NCBI GenBank assembly: GCA_023488925.1
Contig: JAMDDA010000060.1
Span: forward strand, 1,501-11,538
Origin: Actinomycetota bacterium
GTDB taxonomy: Bacteria; Actinomycetota; Thermoleophilia; RBG-16-64-13
Reading direction: 5' to 3'
DNA: 10,038 nucleotides
Positions within the stretch are counted from its first letter, which is position 1; each line of letters starts with the position of its first letter. Made by a program: the position numbers and the translations under genes. A model generated the notes under the pieces. That model ran no database searches and was not told where the DNA came from. It saw only the letters and a list, made by a program, of their open reading frames with translations. Below, one piece after another: positions 1 to 6,544 of the stretch.

Positions 1-120
1 AAGACGGTCATCATGGGCGGGCCGATGGCCAGCCTGGCGCCGGAATATCTGCGCAATGTCTGCGACGCGGTGGTGATGGGCGATGCGGAGGAGGTGTGGC
101 CGCAGGTGCTGGCGGACATC
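1..120 (+). other. B12-binding-domain-like segment fused in frame ahead of pyrF
   Basis: The first 40 codons read as a typical end of a cobalamin-binding Rossmann domain of B12-dependent radical SAM proteins. The visible pattern is a hydrophobic strand then GGP, a proline-glutamate around position 15 (APEY), then DAVVMGDAEEVWP and a short acidic helix. In that family the equivalent stretch is usually GGPH...PEE...DAVV.GE.E..WP.LL.D. It joins the PyrF fold with no stop or frame change at about codons 35-42 (LADIEAKRS). This could be a genuine fusion, the remnant of a deleted upstream gene whose end now serves as the pyrF leader, or an assembly chimera. The match is from memory of the family and not from a search. 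Confidence 0.55.
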
Positions 121-981
121 GAAGCCAAGCGATCGCATGTCGTGCTCGGGCTTGACCCCGACTATGCAGCGCTGCCTCCCGCTGTGCGCGAAAAGCACGA
201 GGCTCTCGACTACCGGGGTGAGCTCGACCGGGCGGCGGGCGCCTGCCGCGAGTTCCTGCTCACCCTGCTCAGCGGACTCGTGCACCAAGTGGTGGCGGTC
301 AAGCCCCAGCTGGCCTATTTCGAGGCGTTGGGAGCACCCGGATACGCTTTGTACTTGGAGGTGGTGAAGGCGGCCCTCTCGCTCGGGTACGTGGTCATTG
401 CCGATGCCAAGCGGGGTGACATCGGGTCCACCGCTGAAGCGTACGCCCGCGCGCACTTGGAGGTCGCCGGCGCCGACGCCGTCACCGTGAACCCCTGGTT
501 CGGCTCCGACGGTCTCGAGCCGTTCCTGCGCAGGGCGCGTGAAGAGGGCAAGGGTGTCTTCGTGTTGGTCAAGACCTCGAATGCCACGTCGGCGGAGATC
601 CAAGACCGGGAGTTGGCCGACGGGGACCTCGTCTACGAGCGAATCGCCGGCCTCGTGCGGGGCTGGGCGGACGGGACGCGGGGCGAGCGCGGGTATGCGT
701 CGGTGGCCGCGGTGGTGGGGGGCACGCACCCCGCCCAGGCGGCGGCCCTGCGGGCCGCCCTACCGGGAATCCTCTTCCTGGTGCCCGGGTACGGTGCACA
801 AGGCGCCCGTGCGGCCGATCTGGCCGGCGTCTTCGACCAGGACGGCACCGGGGCACTGGTCACCTCGGCCCGTGCCATTCTGTACGCCTACCGCGTCCGG
901 AGCGCCCCCTGGGTCGAGGCCGCTCGGGAGGAGGCCGAGTCCATGCGCGCCGCCCTGTGGCGGGCGGCAGGAAGGGGCTAG
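1..981 (+). CDS. pyrF: Orotidine 5'-phosphate decarboxylase, type 2, with unusual N-terminal extension (5' end outside window)
   Basis: OMP decarboxylase makes UMP from OMP, the last step of de novo pyrimidine synthesis, in the cytoplasm. Numbering from the ATG at 13, the family signature DAKRGDIGSTA lies at residues 131-141 and contains the Lys and Asp residues of the catalytic tetrad. GLDPD near residue 46, VKPQLAYFE and the C-terminal TSARAILYA also fit the type-2 (bacterial/mycobacterial) subfamily. The protein ends at a TAG at 979-981. The start is uncertain. The frame is open to the left edge, and residues up to about 35 resemble a cobalamin-binding domain, not PyrF. A GTG at 106, 11-14 bases after GGAGGAGG (87-94), would give a 291-residue protein, about the normal family length. 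The LysM gene follows 3 bases after the stop, so the two are probably co-transcribed. The enzyme call is secure; the true N-terminus is not. Confidence 0.93.
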   Translation, partial: KTVIMGGPMASLAPEYLRNVCDAVVMGDAEEVWPQVLADIEAKRSHVVLGLDPDYAALPPAVREKHEALDYRGELDRAAGACREFLLTLLSGLVHQVVAVKPQLAYFEALGAPGYALYLEVVKAALSLGYVVIADAKRGDIGSTAEAYARAHLEVAGADAVTVNPWFGSDGLEPFLRRAREEGKGVFVLVKTSNATSAEIQDRELADGDLVYERIAGLVRGWADGTRGERGYASVAAVVGGTHPAQAAALRAALPGILFLVPGYGAQGARAADLAGVFDQDGTGALVTSARAILYAYRVRSAPWVEAAREEAESMRAALWRAAGRG

Positions 982-984
982 ATC

Positions 985-1527
985 GTGGAACCGGTGGGAG
1001 CCCGTTCGGGGGCGCACCGCCGCCGTGTGCGCACCGCCGACGATCTTCGGCGCGGTGCCTGGCGGGTGGCGGCTCCCTTTCTCGCCTTGGCCGCGGTCGT
1101 GACCGTGGTCAGTCTCGTGTCACTGAGCGGTCTCCTGCCGGTGGACCCCCGGCCCGCGGCACTCCCGGTAAGACAGGCGCCGTCCACCACCATCGTCATT
1201 CTGAGCGGAGACGGCGCTCCCGCCGGGAGGGACGGAGCTTCGGGCGGCGACTCGCCGGAGGCGGGCTCCGAGGGCCCCGCCGGGGGCGTGCCGTCATCTC
1301 AGCCTGCTGCGCCCGGTGCGACCCAGGCGACCTCTCCGGGCCCCGAAAGCGCTCGCTCCGGCGGTGCCGGGGCAGGGGTGAGGTCCTATGTGGTCGAGAA
1401 GGGCGACACCCCGGCCTCCATCGCCCGGCGCTTCGGGGTTTCCACCGAGCGTTTGCTGGAGTTCAACGGCATCACCGACCCCACCAGTCTGAGGGTCGGA
1501 ACCGAGCTCCGCATACCTCCCGCCTGA
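985..1527 (+). CDS. Membrane-anchored LysM-domain protein
   Basis: This 180-residue protein has three parts. There is a short Arg-rich N-terminus (residues 1-27), one hydrophobic segment (about 28-50) and a long Ala/Gly/Pro/Ser linker (about 52-130). A single LysM domain fills the last 47 residues: SYVVEKGDTPASIARRFGV, then a FNGI turn and VGTELRIP. LysM domains bind the GlcNAc-containing glycan of peptidoglycan. The positive N-terminus, lone membrane helix and disordered linker suggest a type II membrane protein that reaches into the wall. There is no catalytic domain, so its partner or enzyme function is unknown. The start is GTG at 985, with AGGAAGGGG at 969-977 as ribosome binding site, 3 bases after the pyrF stop. 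It is probably translated from the pyrF mRNA; a functional link to pyrimidine synthesis is not implied. Confidence 0.85.
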   Translation: MEPVGARSGAHRRRVRTADDLRRGAWRVAAPFLALAAVVTVVSLVSLSGLLPVDPRPAALPVRQAPSTTIVILSGDGAPAGRDGASGGDSPEAGSEGPAGGVPSSQPAAPGATQATSPGPESARSGGAGAGVRSYVVEKGDTPASIARRFGVSTERLLEFNGITDPTSLRVGTELRIPPA

Positions 1528-1566
1528 GCGACGCCGGCGGCCGCAGACCCAGGGGGTGACACGCGG

Positions 1567-1632
1567 GGGCGCCGGCCGGACGGGCCGACCGGGGCGAACT
1601 TCGAGGGCGCCGGCCGGGCGGGCCGACCGGGG
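1567..1632 (+). repeat. 28-bp direct repeat, two copies, between convergent genes
   Basis: Copy 1 is at 1567-1594 and copy 2 at 1605-1632. They are 38 bases apart start to start and differ at only one base (A1580 versus G1618). Each copy begins GGGCGCCGGCCGG and ends GGGCCGACCGGGG. Each can fold a small hairpin with stem CGGCC/GGCCG around a 5-base loop, and the single difference falls in the loop. The repeat sits between the 3' ends of the LysM gene and the minus-strand 107-residue gene. A role in ending transcription from both sides or a REP-like family is possible; there is no T-run typical of an intrinsic terminator. Confidence 0.7.
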
Positions 1633-1657
1633 GCGGAGAGCTGCCGCCGGCGCCGCA

Positions 1658-1981
1658 TCAGCGGTGGCCGCGGGCCTTTTTGAGGGCGTTGTAGGCGAAA
1701 AGGGTCAAGGTCACGGCCGGGTTGCCCAGGAAGCTCACCCGGCAGGAGCCGACCTCCAGGTGGCGCCGCCGCCGAGGGACGCGCAACAACCGCGGCTCCA
1801 GTCCGAGGGGCAGCACCCGCTCGCGGTCCGGGTCATGCGGCCCCAGCCACAGGAAGACGCGGGTGGGGCGGATCTCCGCTCCTCCCCAGCGGCCGGCGCT
1901 CAGGATCAGCGCCCGTTCCTGGTGCCGGGTGGCCGTCTCCTCGACGGCGTACGCGGTGTGGAGGCGCAGGCTACTCCTCAT
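1658..1981 (-). CDS. Hypothetical 107-residue protein
   Basis: I do not recognise this protein. It is basic, with an Arg-rich centre (RVPRRRRHLEVG) and a hydrophobic patch near the C-terminus (FLGNPAVTLTLFAYNAL) that is too short and interrupted to be a clear membrane helix. Codons almost all end in G or C, as in the neighbouring genes, which supports real coding on this strand. It starts with ATG at 1981, 4 bases after the stop of the upstream membrane-protein gene, with AGGA about 10 bases ahead. The two probably form one transcript. The plus-strand frame over the same bases is a composition shadow. Confidence 0.6.
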   Translation of the reverse strand: MRSSLRLHTAYAVEETATRHQERALILSAGRWGGAEIRPTRVFLWLGPHDPDRERVLPLGLEPRLLRVPRRRRHLEVGSCRVSFLGNPAVTLTLFAYNALKKARGHR

Positions 1982-1985
1982 GTGC

Positions 1986-2783
1986 TCAGGTCCTCGTCAA
2001 GTAGTCGTAGATGAAGATCAGGAACGTGTCGAGGAGCACGGTGACGAACGCCTCCGCGAGCATCTGACTGAGTGGAAACAGCACGAAAACCCCGTTACCG
2101 CCCGAGTAGTAGGCGCCGTAGAGACTCGTTACCAGGGTCCACAGCACGTAGGAGGCCGCCGTCACCGCGAATGCGGCCAGGGGGTTCTTGAGAAGCAGGT
2201 CCACACTCCGCCGGATCGAGGCGACGGGCGAAAGGCCCTCGAAGACCACGGCGTAGTCGGCGTAGAGGAAGAGCAGGTTGGCGAACAGGAGCGCGAGACC
2301 CACGGCTAGGGCGGCGTCGGAGCCCGGTCGCAGGGCGGCGGGAACCAGGTAGAAGAGCGCATCGAGCATGAGGTAGAGCACGGCCAGGCGGTAGACGTCT
2401 CTCCAGGTGCGCGGCGCCTTCGGGTACTCGCGCCCGGTGATGGCGTGGAAGTACGGGGCCCGGATGCTCGCCGCCAGGAACACGGCCGTAAGCCCGGCCA
2501 GGGTGGCCGCCGCCAGGGGCAGCGGGCCGGAGAGAAGCTCGTGCTGGTGCTCCTGCAGGTAGGCCCAGGGGGCGAAATGGGCTTCGGCGAAGGCGCTCCA
2601 GTCGAGCGGTCCGCCCAGGGCGGCGTAGACCGCGAAGAAGGCCAGGGCGTTTACCAGGCCAAGGAGCAAGGGGTACACGAAAAGGAACTGCTTGTGCAGC
2701 ACCCGATTCCAGGCGGTGCGCAGCGCCTCGCCGATGTCACGCCTCCTTACTGGTACCGGCCTCGTGGTGCGCGAGTATAGCAC
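1986..2783 (-). CDS. Multi-pass integral membrane protein of unknown function
   Basis: The product has about six hydrophobic segments: FVYPLLLGLVNALAFFAVYA, LPLAAATLAGLTAVFLAAS, a LAVLYLMLDALFYLVPAA helix, LAVGLALLFANLLFLYADYA, AFAVTAASYVLWTLVTSLYG and AFVTVLLDTFLIFIYDYL. Between the fourth and fifth lies FEGLSPVASIRRSVDLLLKNP, a pattern common in poorly characterised membrane proteins related to the membrane domain of glycerophosphodiester phosphodiesterases. No catalytic motif is visible. The coordinates use the GTG at 2783, with GGAAGGA upstream, giving 265 residues. A better-placed start may be an ATC at 2735-2733, 6 bases after a perfect Shine-Dalgarno TAAGGAGG, giving 249 residues. The promoter-like TATACT at 2779-2774 also favours the later start. 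The frame extends far upstream antisense to the carboxypeptidase gene, but that part is not coding. Confidence 0.78.
   Translation of the reverse strand: MLYSRTTRPVPVRRRDIGEALRTAWNRVLHKQFLFVYPLLLGLVNALAFFAVYAALGGPLDWSAFAEAHFAPWAYLQEHQHELLSGPLPLAAATLAGLTAVFLAASIRAPYFHAITGREYPKAPRTWRDVYRLAVLYLMLDALFYLVPAALRPGSDAALAVGLALLFANLLFLYADYAVVFEGLSPVASIRRSVDLLLKNPLAAFAVTAASYVLWTLVTSLYGAYYSGGNGVFVLFPLSQMLAEAFVTVLLDTFLIFIYDYLTRT
2742..2749 (-). promoter_or_regulatory. Perfect Shine-Dalgarno sequence, followed by ATC
   Basis: On the minus strand TAAGGAGG at 2749-2742 is complementary over all 8 bases to the usual 16S anti-Shine-Dalgarno tail. The codon at the ideal distance in the reading frame of the membrane protein, after the 6 bases CGTGAC, is ATC (2735-2733). 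A GTG at 2740-2738 is only one base away and out of frame, reaching a stop after roughly 30 codons. This argues for non-canonical AUC initiation, as seen with AUU in infC. Confidence 0.55.
2772..2782 (-). promoter_or_regulatory. Extended -10 promoter for the minus-strand membrane-protein operon
   Basis: Read on the minus strand the bases are TGCTATACTCG: a TGn extension directly before a TATACT hexamer (2779-2774). Transcription would start around 2768-2767, ahead of the TAAGGAGG. No good -35 is seen at 17-18 bases, which fits an extended -10 type. The same 11 bases occur on the plus strand at 2813-2823 as the -10 for the carboxypeptidase gene, so the two promoters diverge. Confidence 0.5.
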
Positions 2784-2812
2784 CGGGTCCTTCCGGAGCA
2801 CGGAAACCCCCA

Positions 2813-2823
2813 TGCTATACTCG
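2813..2823 (+). promoter_or_regulatory. Extended -10 promoter for the carboxypeptidase gene; leaderless start predicted
   Basis: TGCTATACTCG carries TGn plus TATACT (2816-2821). The usual 6-7-base discriminator puts transcription start at 2828 or 2829, the A of the ATG start codon. No Shine-Dalgarno sequence lies in the 15 bases before that ATG, so a leaderless mRNA is predicted. The -35 is weak (TTCCGG at 2791-2796, spacer 19). With the minus-strand copy it forms a perfect 11-bp inverted repeat with 30 bases between the arms. Confidence 0.6.
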
Positions 2824-2828
2824 GCGCC

Positions 2829-4019
2829 ATGACCCCGAGATTCGCGAGAAGGGCAGCGTGGCTGCTGCCGGCATTTTCCCTGCTTCTTCTCCTTCTCGGG
2901 TTTATGGCGATCGCCGCCCCGGCGGCGGCCGCGCCGACGGACGGCGTGCTCCCTCCCACGGTCGGCGGGGCGTCCGCGATCCTCGTCAACATGGAAGACG
3001 GCCGTGTCATTTTCGAGAAAAACGCCGACGAGCGCCGCTCTATAGCCTCCCTCACCAAGATCATGACCGGGATATTGGCCCTCGAGACTCTGCCGCCGGA
3101 CAGGGTGGTCACGACCTCCCCCGCTGCGGCGGCCGCGGGCGAGTCGGAGATCTGGTTGCAGCCGGGCGAAAAACTCACCGTGCGCGATCTGCTCTATGGA
3201 CTCATGGTCCGCAGTGCCAATGATGCAGCCGTGGCTCTGGCCGAGGCCTCCGCCGGCACAGTCGCCGGCTTTGTCGAGAAGATGAACGCGAAGGCTGCCC
3301 AGCTTGGCATGACGAACACCAGCTTTGCCAACCCCCACGGGTTGGAAGCCAAGGAGCATTACTCCTCCGCCCGCGACATGGCCACCCTGGCCCGCTACGC
3401 CATGCAGAACGAGGAGTTTCGCCGGCTGGTCTCGACGATCACGGTGACCATTCCCTGGCCCGGGCATGCCTACAAGCGCACGCTGCACAACCGCAATGCG
3501 CTCCTGGGCAAGGTGCCTTTTATCACCGGTATCAAGACCGGATATACCCGCAAGGCCGGTTATTGCCTGGTGGGTTCCGGCTCCCGCGATGGCGTCTCCT
3601 TGATCAGCGTGATTCTGGGCGAGCCCACCAAGGACGGTGTCGACACCGATACCGTGAAACTCCTGGAGTACGGCTTCGGCAAGTATCAGCGCGTCGTGCT
3701 GACCGAGAAAGACCGGGCGATGGCCGCAGTGGACGTGCCCTACCGTTTCGGAGAGAAGCTCCCTCTCGTCACCGAGAGGGAGCTCGTGCGCACCGTTTAC
3801 GCCGACGATCCCATCGCCAGGACGGTGAGTGTCGCGGATGTCCTCGTTCTGCCCATCAAGAAGGGGCAGGTCCTTGGTAAAGTAGTGTATACGGTGGGCG
3901 GCCGACCCGCCGGCGAGGTCGAACTGGTCGCGGAGCGGGCCGTCGAGCGCGCCACCCTGGCCGTGAAGCTCCGTTACCTGTGGGATCGCTTCAAGTATTG
4001 GCTGAGCACGCACATCTGA
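2829..4019 (+). CDS. D-alanyl-D-alanine carboxypeptidase (serine-type, peptidase S11, DacF/PBP5-like)
   Basis: The enzyme removes the terminal D-Ala from peptidoglycan pentapeptides outside the membrane, limiting cross-linking. At 396 residues it has the normal family length. Residues 1-35 form a signal peptide: Arg-rich start, hydrophobic run from about 11 to 30, then an APAAAA cleavage region. The three active-site motifs are intact: SLTK at 74-77 (nucleophile Ser74), SAN at 129-131 and KTG at 236-238. NPHGL near 168-172 is also typical. The C-terminal third (about 285-370) fits the beta-rich PBP5 C-terminal domain. The last roughly 25 residues (AVKLRYLWDRFKYWLSTHI) can form an amphipathic helix that would sit on the membrane. 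The ATG at 2829 is set by the promoter and lack of leader. The sugar kinase gene follows after 28 bases. The subfamily name (dacF or dacA) cannot be settled here. Confidence 0.95.
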   Translation: MTPRFARRAAWLLPAFSLLLLLLGFMAIAAPAAAAPTDGVLPPTVGGASAILVNMEDGRVIFEKNADERRSIASLTKIMTGILALETLPPDRVVTTSPAAAAAGESEIWLQPGEKLTVRDLLYGLMVRSANDAAVALAEASAGTVAGFVEKMNAKAAQLGMTNTSFANPHGLEAKEHYSSARDMATLARYAMQNEEFRRLVSTITVTIPWPGHAYKRTLHNRNALLGKVPFITGIKTGYTRKAGYCLVGSGSRDGVSLISVILGEPTKDGVDTDTVKLLEYGFGKYQRVVLTEKDRAMAAVDVPYRFGEKLPLVTERELVRTVYADDPIARTVSVADVLVLPIKKGQVLGKVVYTVGGRPAGEVELVAERAVERATLAVKLRYLWDRFKYWLSTHI

Positions 4020-4047
4020 CCCGCCATAACCTGGCATCGAGGTTCGC

Positions 4048-4995
4048 ATGATCCTGACAGTCACCCTCAACGCGGCTATCGACCGGACCCTCACGGTACC
4101 GAACTTCGAAGTGGGGTTTCGGCACCGCTCGACGGAGACCCTGACCCTGCCGGGCGGCAAGGGCGTGAACGTGGCCCGCGTGGTGAAGACCCTGGGTCAG
4201 CCGGTCATCGCCACGGGGTTCGCCGGCGGCCGGACCGGCGACCGCCTGATCGCCGACCTCAATCGGGAGGGTATCCTTTCGGATTTCGTGCGCATCGAGG
4301 ACGAGTCCCGCACGTCGACCGCCGTGATCGACCCCACCACCAACACCGTAACCGAGATCAACGAGTACGGCCCGGAGATCACCCCCCAGGAACTCGAGCT
4401 CATGCGGGAGAAGCTCGAGTACTTGACCAAGGCCGCCGACGTCGTGGTCCTGGCCGGGAGTCTCCCTCGGGGTGTCGACCTCGACATCTACGCCGAGCTC
4501 ATCACCCTGCTCAAGGGCCAGGGTGCTCCGGTCTTTCTCGACACCCACGGGGAGCCGTTGCGCCTGGGGATCAAGGCCGGCCCGGACATGGTGTTTCCGA
4601 ACCGCGTGGAGGCCGAGATGATCATCGGCTATGAGTTCAGCAGCAACGACGATTTCGTGCAGGCGGTCCGAAACCTGCGGGAGCTGGGGGCGGTGTCGGC
4701 CGTGATCAAGTCCAAGCTGGGCTGCGTCGCACAGCTGGCGACCGGCAGCGGTTCGCGCACCATACTGGGGCGGGCCCCGCGGGTCGATGCCGTCTCCACC
4801 GTTGGCTCCGGTGACGCCATGGTCGGCGGTTTTGCGGTGAAGCTGATGGAAGGGGCGTCTCAAGAGGAGTGTATCCGTTTTGCCCTTGCCTGTGCGGCCG
4901 CCAACGCTCTGACTCCGGGCGCCGGCGTCTTCTCGGCTGCCGACGTGCGGCGGCTGGAAGCGGCGGTGGAGTTGGAGGAGGTGGCCGCCGTATGA
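4048..4995 (+). CDS. PfkB-family hexose kinase, 1-phosphofructokinase type (FruK/LacC-like)
   Basis: This 315-residue enzyme probably phosphorylates fructose 1-phosphate, or a related sugar phosphate such as fructose 6-phosphate or tagatose 6-phosphate, with ATP. It opens with [13 protein letters not shown], as FruK and LacC do. GGKGVN at 36-41 is the first PfkB signature. INEYGPEI and LAGSLPRGV match the sugar-site segments. [11 protein letters not shown] holds the second signature with catalytic Asp256. Two details depart from common FruK sequences: DTHGEPL where DTSGEAL is usual, and [12 protein letters not shown] where SLGADGAL is usual near the nucleotide site. No phosphotransferase genes lie next to it, so the fructose PTS role is not supported and a glycolytic or accessory role is open. 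The start ATG has GAGG 6 bases ahead. Its TGA overlaps the guaA ATG (ATGA, 4992-4995), which indicates translational coupling. Confidence 0.9.
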   Translation: MILTVTLNAAIDRTLTVPNFEVGFRHRSTETLTLPGGKGVNVARVVKTLGQPVIATGFAGGRTGDRLIADLNREGILSDFVRIEDESRTSTAVIDPTTNTVTEINEYGPEITPQELELMREKLEYLTKAADVVVLAGSLPRGVDLDIYAELITLLKGQGAPVFLDTHGEPLRLGIKAGPDMVFPNRVEAEMIIGYEFSSNDDFVQAVRNLRELGAVSAVIKSKLGCVAQLATGSGSRTILGRAPRVDAVSTVGSGDAMVGGFAVKLMEGASQEECIRFALACAAANALTPGAGVFSAADVRRLEAAVELEEVAAV

Positions 4996-6536
4996 GGCGG
5001 GAGGAGGAGGCCCGGCGAGTGCTCGTGCTGGACTTCGGCGGGCAATACGCCCAACTGATCGCCCGGCGGGTGCGCGAGTGTCGGGTGTACTCCGAGCTGA
5101 TTCCCTACGACACCCCTTTGGCCCGGATCGCGTCCGCCCGGCCGGCAGGCATCATCCTCTCCGGCGGGCCCCGCAGTGTGAACGACGCCGGTGCCCCCAC
5201 CCCGGACCCGGGGATACTGGAGCTGGGCGTGCCCGTTCTCGGCATCTGCTATGGTCTGCAGCTGCTGGCCAGGATGAACGGCGGCCGGGTGGCCCGCCCG
5301 GAGCACGCGGAATACGGGGGCATGACGCTGACCGTCGTGGCCGAGAGCCCCCTTTTCCGCGACCTTCCCGCCGAACAGGCATGCTGGATGAGCCACGCCG
5401 ACGCCGTGCTCGAGCCGCCGCCGGGCTTCACCGTGACCGCCCGGAGCCGCAGCCTTCCGGTGGCCGCCATGGAGAACGCCGAGAAGCGGCTGTACGGCGT
5501 GCAGTTCCACCCCGAGGTGCGCCACACCCGCTACGGCCAGGATCTACTCAAGAACTTCCTCTACGGCGTGTGCGACATCGCGCCTACCTGGACGCCGGTG
5601 TCGATCATCGAGGAGGCGGTGGAGCGCATCCAAGCCCAGGTGGGTACGGGTCGGGTCATCTGTGGTCTCTCCGGCGGGGTGGACTCGTCGGTGGCCGCCC
5701 TCCTCACCTACCGGGCGGTGGGCGACCAGCTCACCTGCATCTTCGTGGATCACGGGCTGATGCGCAAGGGCGAAGGGGAGGAGGTCGAGAACGCCTTCCG
5801 CCACCACTTCCACGTGCCCTTGGTGCACGTGCGGGCCCAAGAGCGCTTCCTGGGCAGGCTGGCCGGAGTGACCGACCCGGAGGGCAAGCGCAAGATCATC
5901 GGAGAGGAGTTCATTCGCACGTTCGAGGAGGAGGCTCGTCGCTTGGGCGACGTGCGTTTCCTGGTGCAGGGCACCCTGTACTCCGACGTCATCGAGTCGG
6001 GCACGCGTGACGCCGCGAAGATCAAATCGCATCACAATGTGGGCGGCCTTCCCGAGGAGATGGACTTCGAACTGGTGGAGCCCCTGCGCATGCTCTTCAA
6101 AGACGAGGTGCGGGTGGTGGGCGAGGAGCTCGGCCTGCCCGAGTCCATCGTCTGGCGGCAGCCTTTCCCCGGGCCCGGGCTGGCCATCCGCATCATCGGC
6201 GATGTGACCGAGGAGAAGCTCGCCATTCTGCGCGAGGCCGATGCCATCCTGCTCGAAGAGGTGCGCCGCGCCGGGCTTTACCGGGAGCTCTGGCAATCGT
6301 TTGCCGTGCTGCCCTCCATCCGCAGCGTGGGAGTGATGGGCGACGAGCGCACCTATGCCTATCCCATCGTGATCCGGGCGGTCACGAGTGACGACGCCAT
6401 GACCGCCGACTGGGCCCGTCTGCCCTACGAGCTCCTGGAGCGTGTCTCCAGCCGCATCATCAACGAGGTGCCCGGGGTCAACCGGGTGGCCCTCGACATC
6501 TCCAGCAAGCCCCCCTCGACCATCGAATGGGAGTAG
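4992..6536 (+). CDS. guaA: GMP synthase (glutamine-hydrolysing)
   Basis: GMP synthase converts XMP to GMP using ATP and glutamine, in the cytoplasm. The product has 514 residues, as expected. The N-terminal class I glutamine amidotransferase domain shows [26 protein letters not shown], the nucleophile Cys86 in GICYGLQL, and His173 and Glu175 in FHPEV. The ATP pyrophosphatase domain has the P-loop SGGVDSS at 227-233. The dimerisation domain ends in the conserved [20 protein letters not shown] and KPPSTIEWE. The ATG at 4992 overlaps the stop of the kinase gene by four bases and has GGAGGAGG at 4973-4980. The frame is open further upstream, but that part lies over the kinase gene. No purine riboswitch is visible, since the gene sits inside an operon. 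Finding guaA between a sugar kinase and rsfS is unusual. Confidence 0.98.
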   Translation: MRREEEARRVLVLDFGGQYAQLIARRVRECRVYSELIPYDTPLARIASARPAGIILSGGPRSVNDAGAPTPDPGILELGVPVLGICYGLQLLARMNGGRVARPEHAEYGGMTLTVVAESPLFRDLPAEQACWMSHADAVLEPPPGFTVTARSRSLPVAAMENAEKRLYGVQFHPEVRHTRYGQDLLKNFLYGVCDIAPTWTPVSIIEEAVERIQAQVGTGRVICGLSGGVDSSVAALLTYRAVGDQLTCIFVDHGLMRKGEGEEVENAFRHHFHVPLVHVRAQERFLGRLAGVTDPEGKRKIIGEEFIRTFEEEARRLGDVRFLVQGTLYSDVIESGTRDAAKIKSHHNVGGLPEEMDFELVEPLRMLFKDEVRVVGEELGLPESIVWRQPFPGPGLAIRIIGDVTEEKLAILREADAILLEEVRRAGLYRELWQSFAVLPSIRSVGVMGDERTYAYPIVIRAVTSDDAMTADWARLPYELLERVSSRIINEVPGVNRVALDISSKPPSTIEWE

Positions 6537-6544
6537 AGAGCCGC

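Noticed and set aside
957..1559. Alternative open frame over the LysM gene
   Set aside because: Arg/Gly-rich composition shadow. The LysM frame has a membrane helix and a clear domain.
1556..2014. Plus-strand frame over the 107-residue minus-strand gene
   Set aside because: No start signal or domain. The minus-strand frame has G/C-ending codons, a start 4 bases after its neighbour and similar style.
2784..4160. Upstream part of the open frame that ends as the minus-strand membrane protein
   Set aside because: It lies antisense to the carboxypeptidase gene and shows no domain. The promoter and ribosome binding sites place the real start at 2783 or later.
4869..4991. Possible longer guaA N-terminus
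   Set aside because: This part lies over the kinase gene in another frame, is Gly/Arg-rich, and is absent from GMP synthases. The ATGA overlap gives the better start.
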